Below are positions 6,309-7,099 of a DNA stretch of 7,099 bases, one piece after another. The notes under the pieces are model-generated. The model worked only from the letters and a program-made list of their open reading frames with translations. It was not told where the DNA came from and searched no databases. Source of the DNA: Cytophagales bacterium (GTDB taxonomy: Bacteria; Bacteroidota; Bacteroidia; Cytophagales; Cyclobacteriaceae); NCBI GenBank assembly GCA_024643485.1, contig JAHEMU010000137.1, forward strand, positions 1 through 7,099, in the 5' to 3' direction. The first letter of the stretch is position 1. The number at the start of each line of letters is the position of its first letter. A program made the position numbers and the translations under genes.

Positions 6309-6341
6309 GACGAAATTTCAAATATTTCTTTCATTTTCGTC
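6309..6341. repeat. Inverted repeat in the porP / dehydrogenase intergenic region
   Basis: GACGAAA (6309-6315) and TTTCGTC (6335-6341) are perfect 7-bp inverted arms separated by 19 A/T-rich bases. The left arm overlaps a small palindrome, GAAATTTC (6312-6319). It lies mid-way in the 183-nt region between two divergent genes. The rest of this region is A/T-rich, with no small gene and no clear promoter for the plus-strand gene; a TATAAT at 6395-6400 is too close to the ATG. Confidence 0.3.
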
Positions 6342-6409
6342 GAATAAATCTTCTTTTTACGCCATAAACTTACGAAATATTACCATAAACTGTATATAAT
6401 GTTCTATTT

Positions 6410-7099
6410 ATGAAGAAAAAAATAACTGTTTTAGGGGCTGGACTCGTTGGTTCAGCAATCGCTCGAGACTTATCTAGCCAACATGACGTACTTTCAGTTG
6501 ACATAAATTCTGAAGCTTTAGCCTATTTATCCTCTTTTGGAATAAAAACAAAGAAAGCAGATTTATCAGATGCAACGGTATTAAAAAATCTTGCTGAAAC
6601 CACTGATTTATTTATTGGCGCGGTTCCTGGCTTCATGGGATATAAAACCGTCGAACATATCATCAATCTTGGTAAAAATATCGTGGATATCAGTTTCTTC
6701 CCGGAAGATGCTTTTGGCCTCGATCAACTCGCGAAAGATAAAGGTGTCATCGCTGTAGTAGATTGTGGCGTTGCTCCTGGAATGGGTAATGTTATTTTGG
6801 GTTACGAAAATACTCGTATGAAGATTGATTCTTATGATTGTCGTGTTGGAGGCCTGCCCATCGTACGCACATGGCCATATGAATATAAGGCTGTATTCTC
6901 ACCTCGCGATGTCATAGAAGAATATACTCGCCCCGCACGTTATATAGTAAATGGGCAATTGGTGACTAAGGAAGCATTAACCGATGTTGAAAATGCTGAA
7001 TACGGAAAGGCCGGCACCCTTGAATCTTGGAACTCCGATGGGCTGAGAAGTTTGCTAAAAACCATGGCGCATATTCCAAATTTAATTGAAAAAACTTTG
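6410..7099 (+). CDS. Saccharopine dehydrogenase-family protein, lysine 6-dehydrogenase-like (3' truncated)
   Basis: The first 230 codons of an NAD(P)-dependent oxidoreductase; the frame is still open at the window edge. The N-terminal Rossmann fold shows ITVLGAGLVGSAIARDL (5-21), matching GxGxxGxxxA, with an acidic residue (D31) at the end of the second strand, which suggests NAD rather than NADP. DCGVAPGMGN (118-127) and VGGLP (146-150) are typical of the saccharopine dehydrogenase/lysine 6-dehydrogenase family, as is the following stretch with PYEYKAVFSPRDVIEEYTRPA. By memory it resembles Geobacillus lysine 6-dehydrogenase (about 385 aa) most closely, which oxidises the epsilon-amino group of lysine. 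Substrate here is inference; it could serve lysine breakdown or another amino acid. The start ATG at 6410 sits just before the Rossmann strand, as is usual. It is divergent from porP and has no evident link to secretion. Confidence 0.85.
   Translation, partial: MKKKITVLGAGLVGSAIARDLSSQHDVLSVDINSEALAYLSSFGIKTKKADLSDATVLKNLAETTDLFIGAVPGFMGYKTVEHIINLGKNIVDISFFPEDAFGLDQLAKDKGVIAVVDCGVAPGMGNVILGYENTRMKIDSYDCRVGGLPIVRTWPYEYKAVFSPRDVIEEYTRPARYIVNGQLVTKEALTDVENAEYGKAGTLESWNSDGLRSLLKTMAHIPNLIEKTL

Noticed and set aside
6395..6400. TATAAT box upstream of the dehydrogenase gene
   Set aside because: It is only 9 nt from the ATG, has no partner -35, and the main Bacteroidota sigma factor prefers TAnnTTTG.
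1..7099. Evidence of a wholly new system, mobile element or CRISPR array
   Set aside because: Every large frame belongs to a known family, gene order follows the known porP-gldKLMN cluster, and no array-like repeats, integrase, transposase or tRNA were seen.

Overview
The window is a low-GC, A/T-rich piece of a Bacteroidota chromosome. The evidence is a complete type IX secretion/gliding motor cluster (porP-gldK-gldL-gldM-gldN), found only in that phylum, together with starts that lack Shine-Dalgarno sequences. I cannot place it to family from the sequence alone.

Layout: 1-464 (+) is the 3' end of uvrC. A perfect 13-bp hairpin with A and T tracts (463-492) separates it from the convergent gldN and can terminate both. 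From 6226 down to 512 (-) run porP, gldK, gldL, gldM and gldN. The last four are closely spaced (gaps of 61, 35 and 9 nt) and look like one transcript. porP is set off from gldK by 201 nt holding promoter-like and inverted-repeat sequence. A 183-nt divergent intergenic region with two inverted repeats separates porP from a 3'-truncated saccharopine/lysine dehydrogenase-family gene (6410-7099, +).

How the genes work together: in the known system, GldL and GldM form the proton-driven inner-membrane motor. GldM spans the periplasm and contacts the GldK/GldN ring beneath the outer membrane. PorP/SprF-type barrels connect the system to outer-membrane translocation or to surface proteins. All motor residues I can place from the F. 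johnsoniae system are conserved here (GldL Y21, K35, H38, E53, E63; GldM R9, Y17), so the motor is probably functional.

The system is a known one. Its unusual points are a module resembling a CBM5/12 carbohydrate-binding domain inside GldN, a gap-free 56-residue tandem duplication in the GldL tail, a lone cysteine pair in the GldM periplasmic shaft, and several perfect or near-perfect inverted repeats between genes. No RNA genes, CRISPR arrays, insertion sequences or other mobile elements were seen, and no gene-free stretch exceeds 300 bases.
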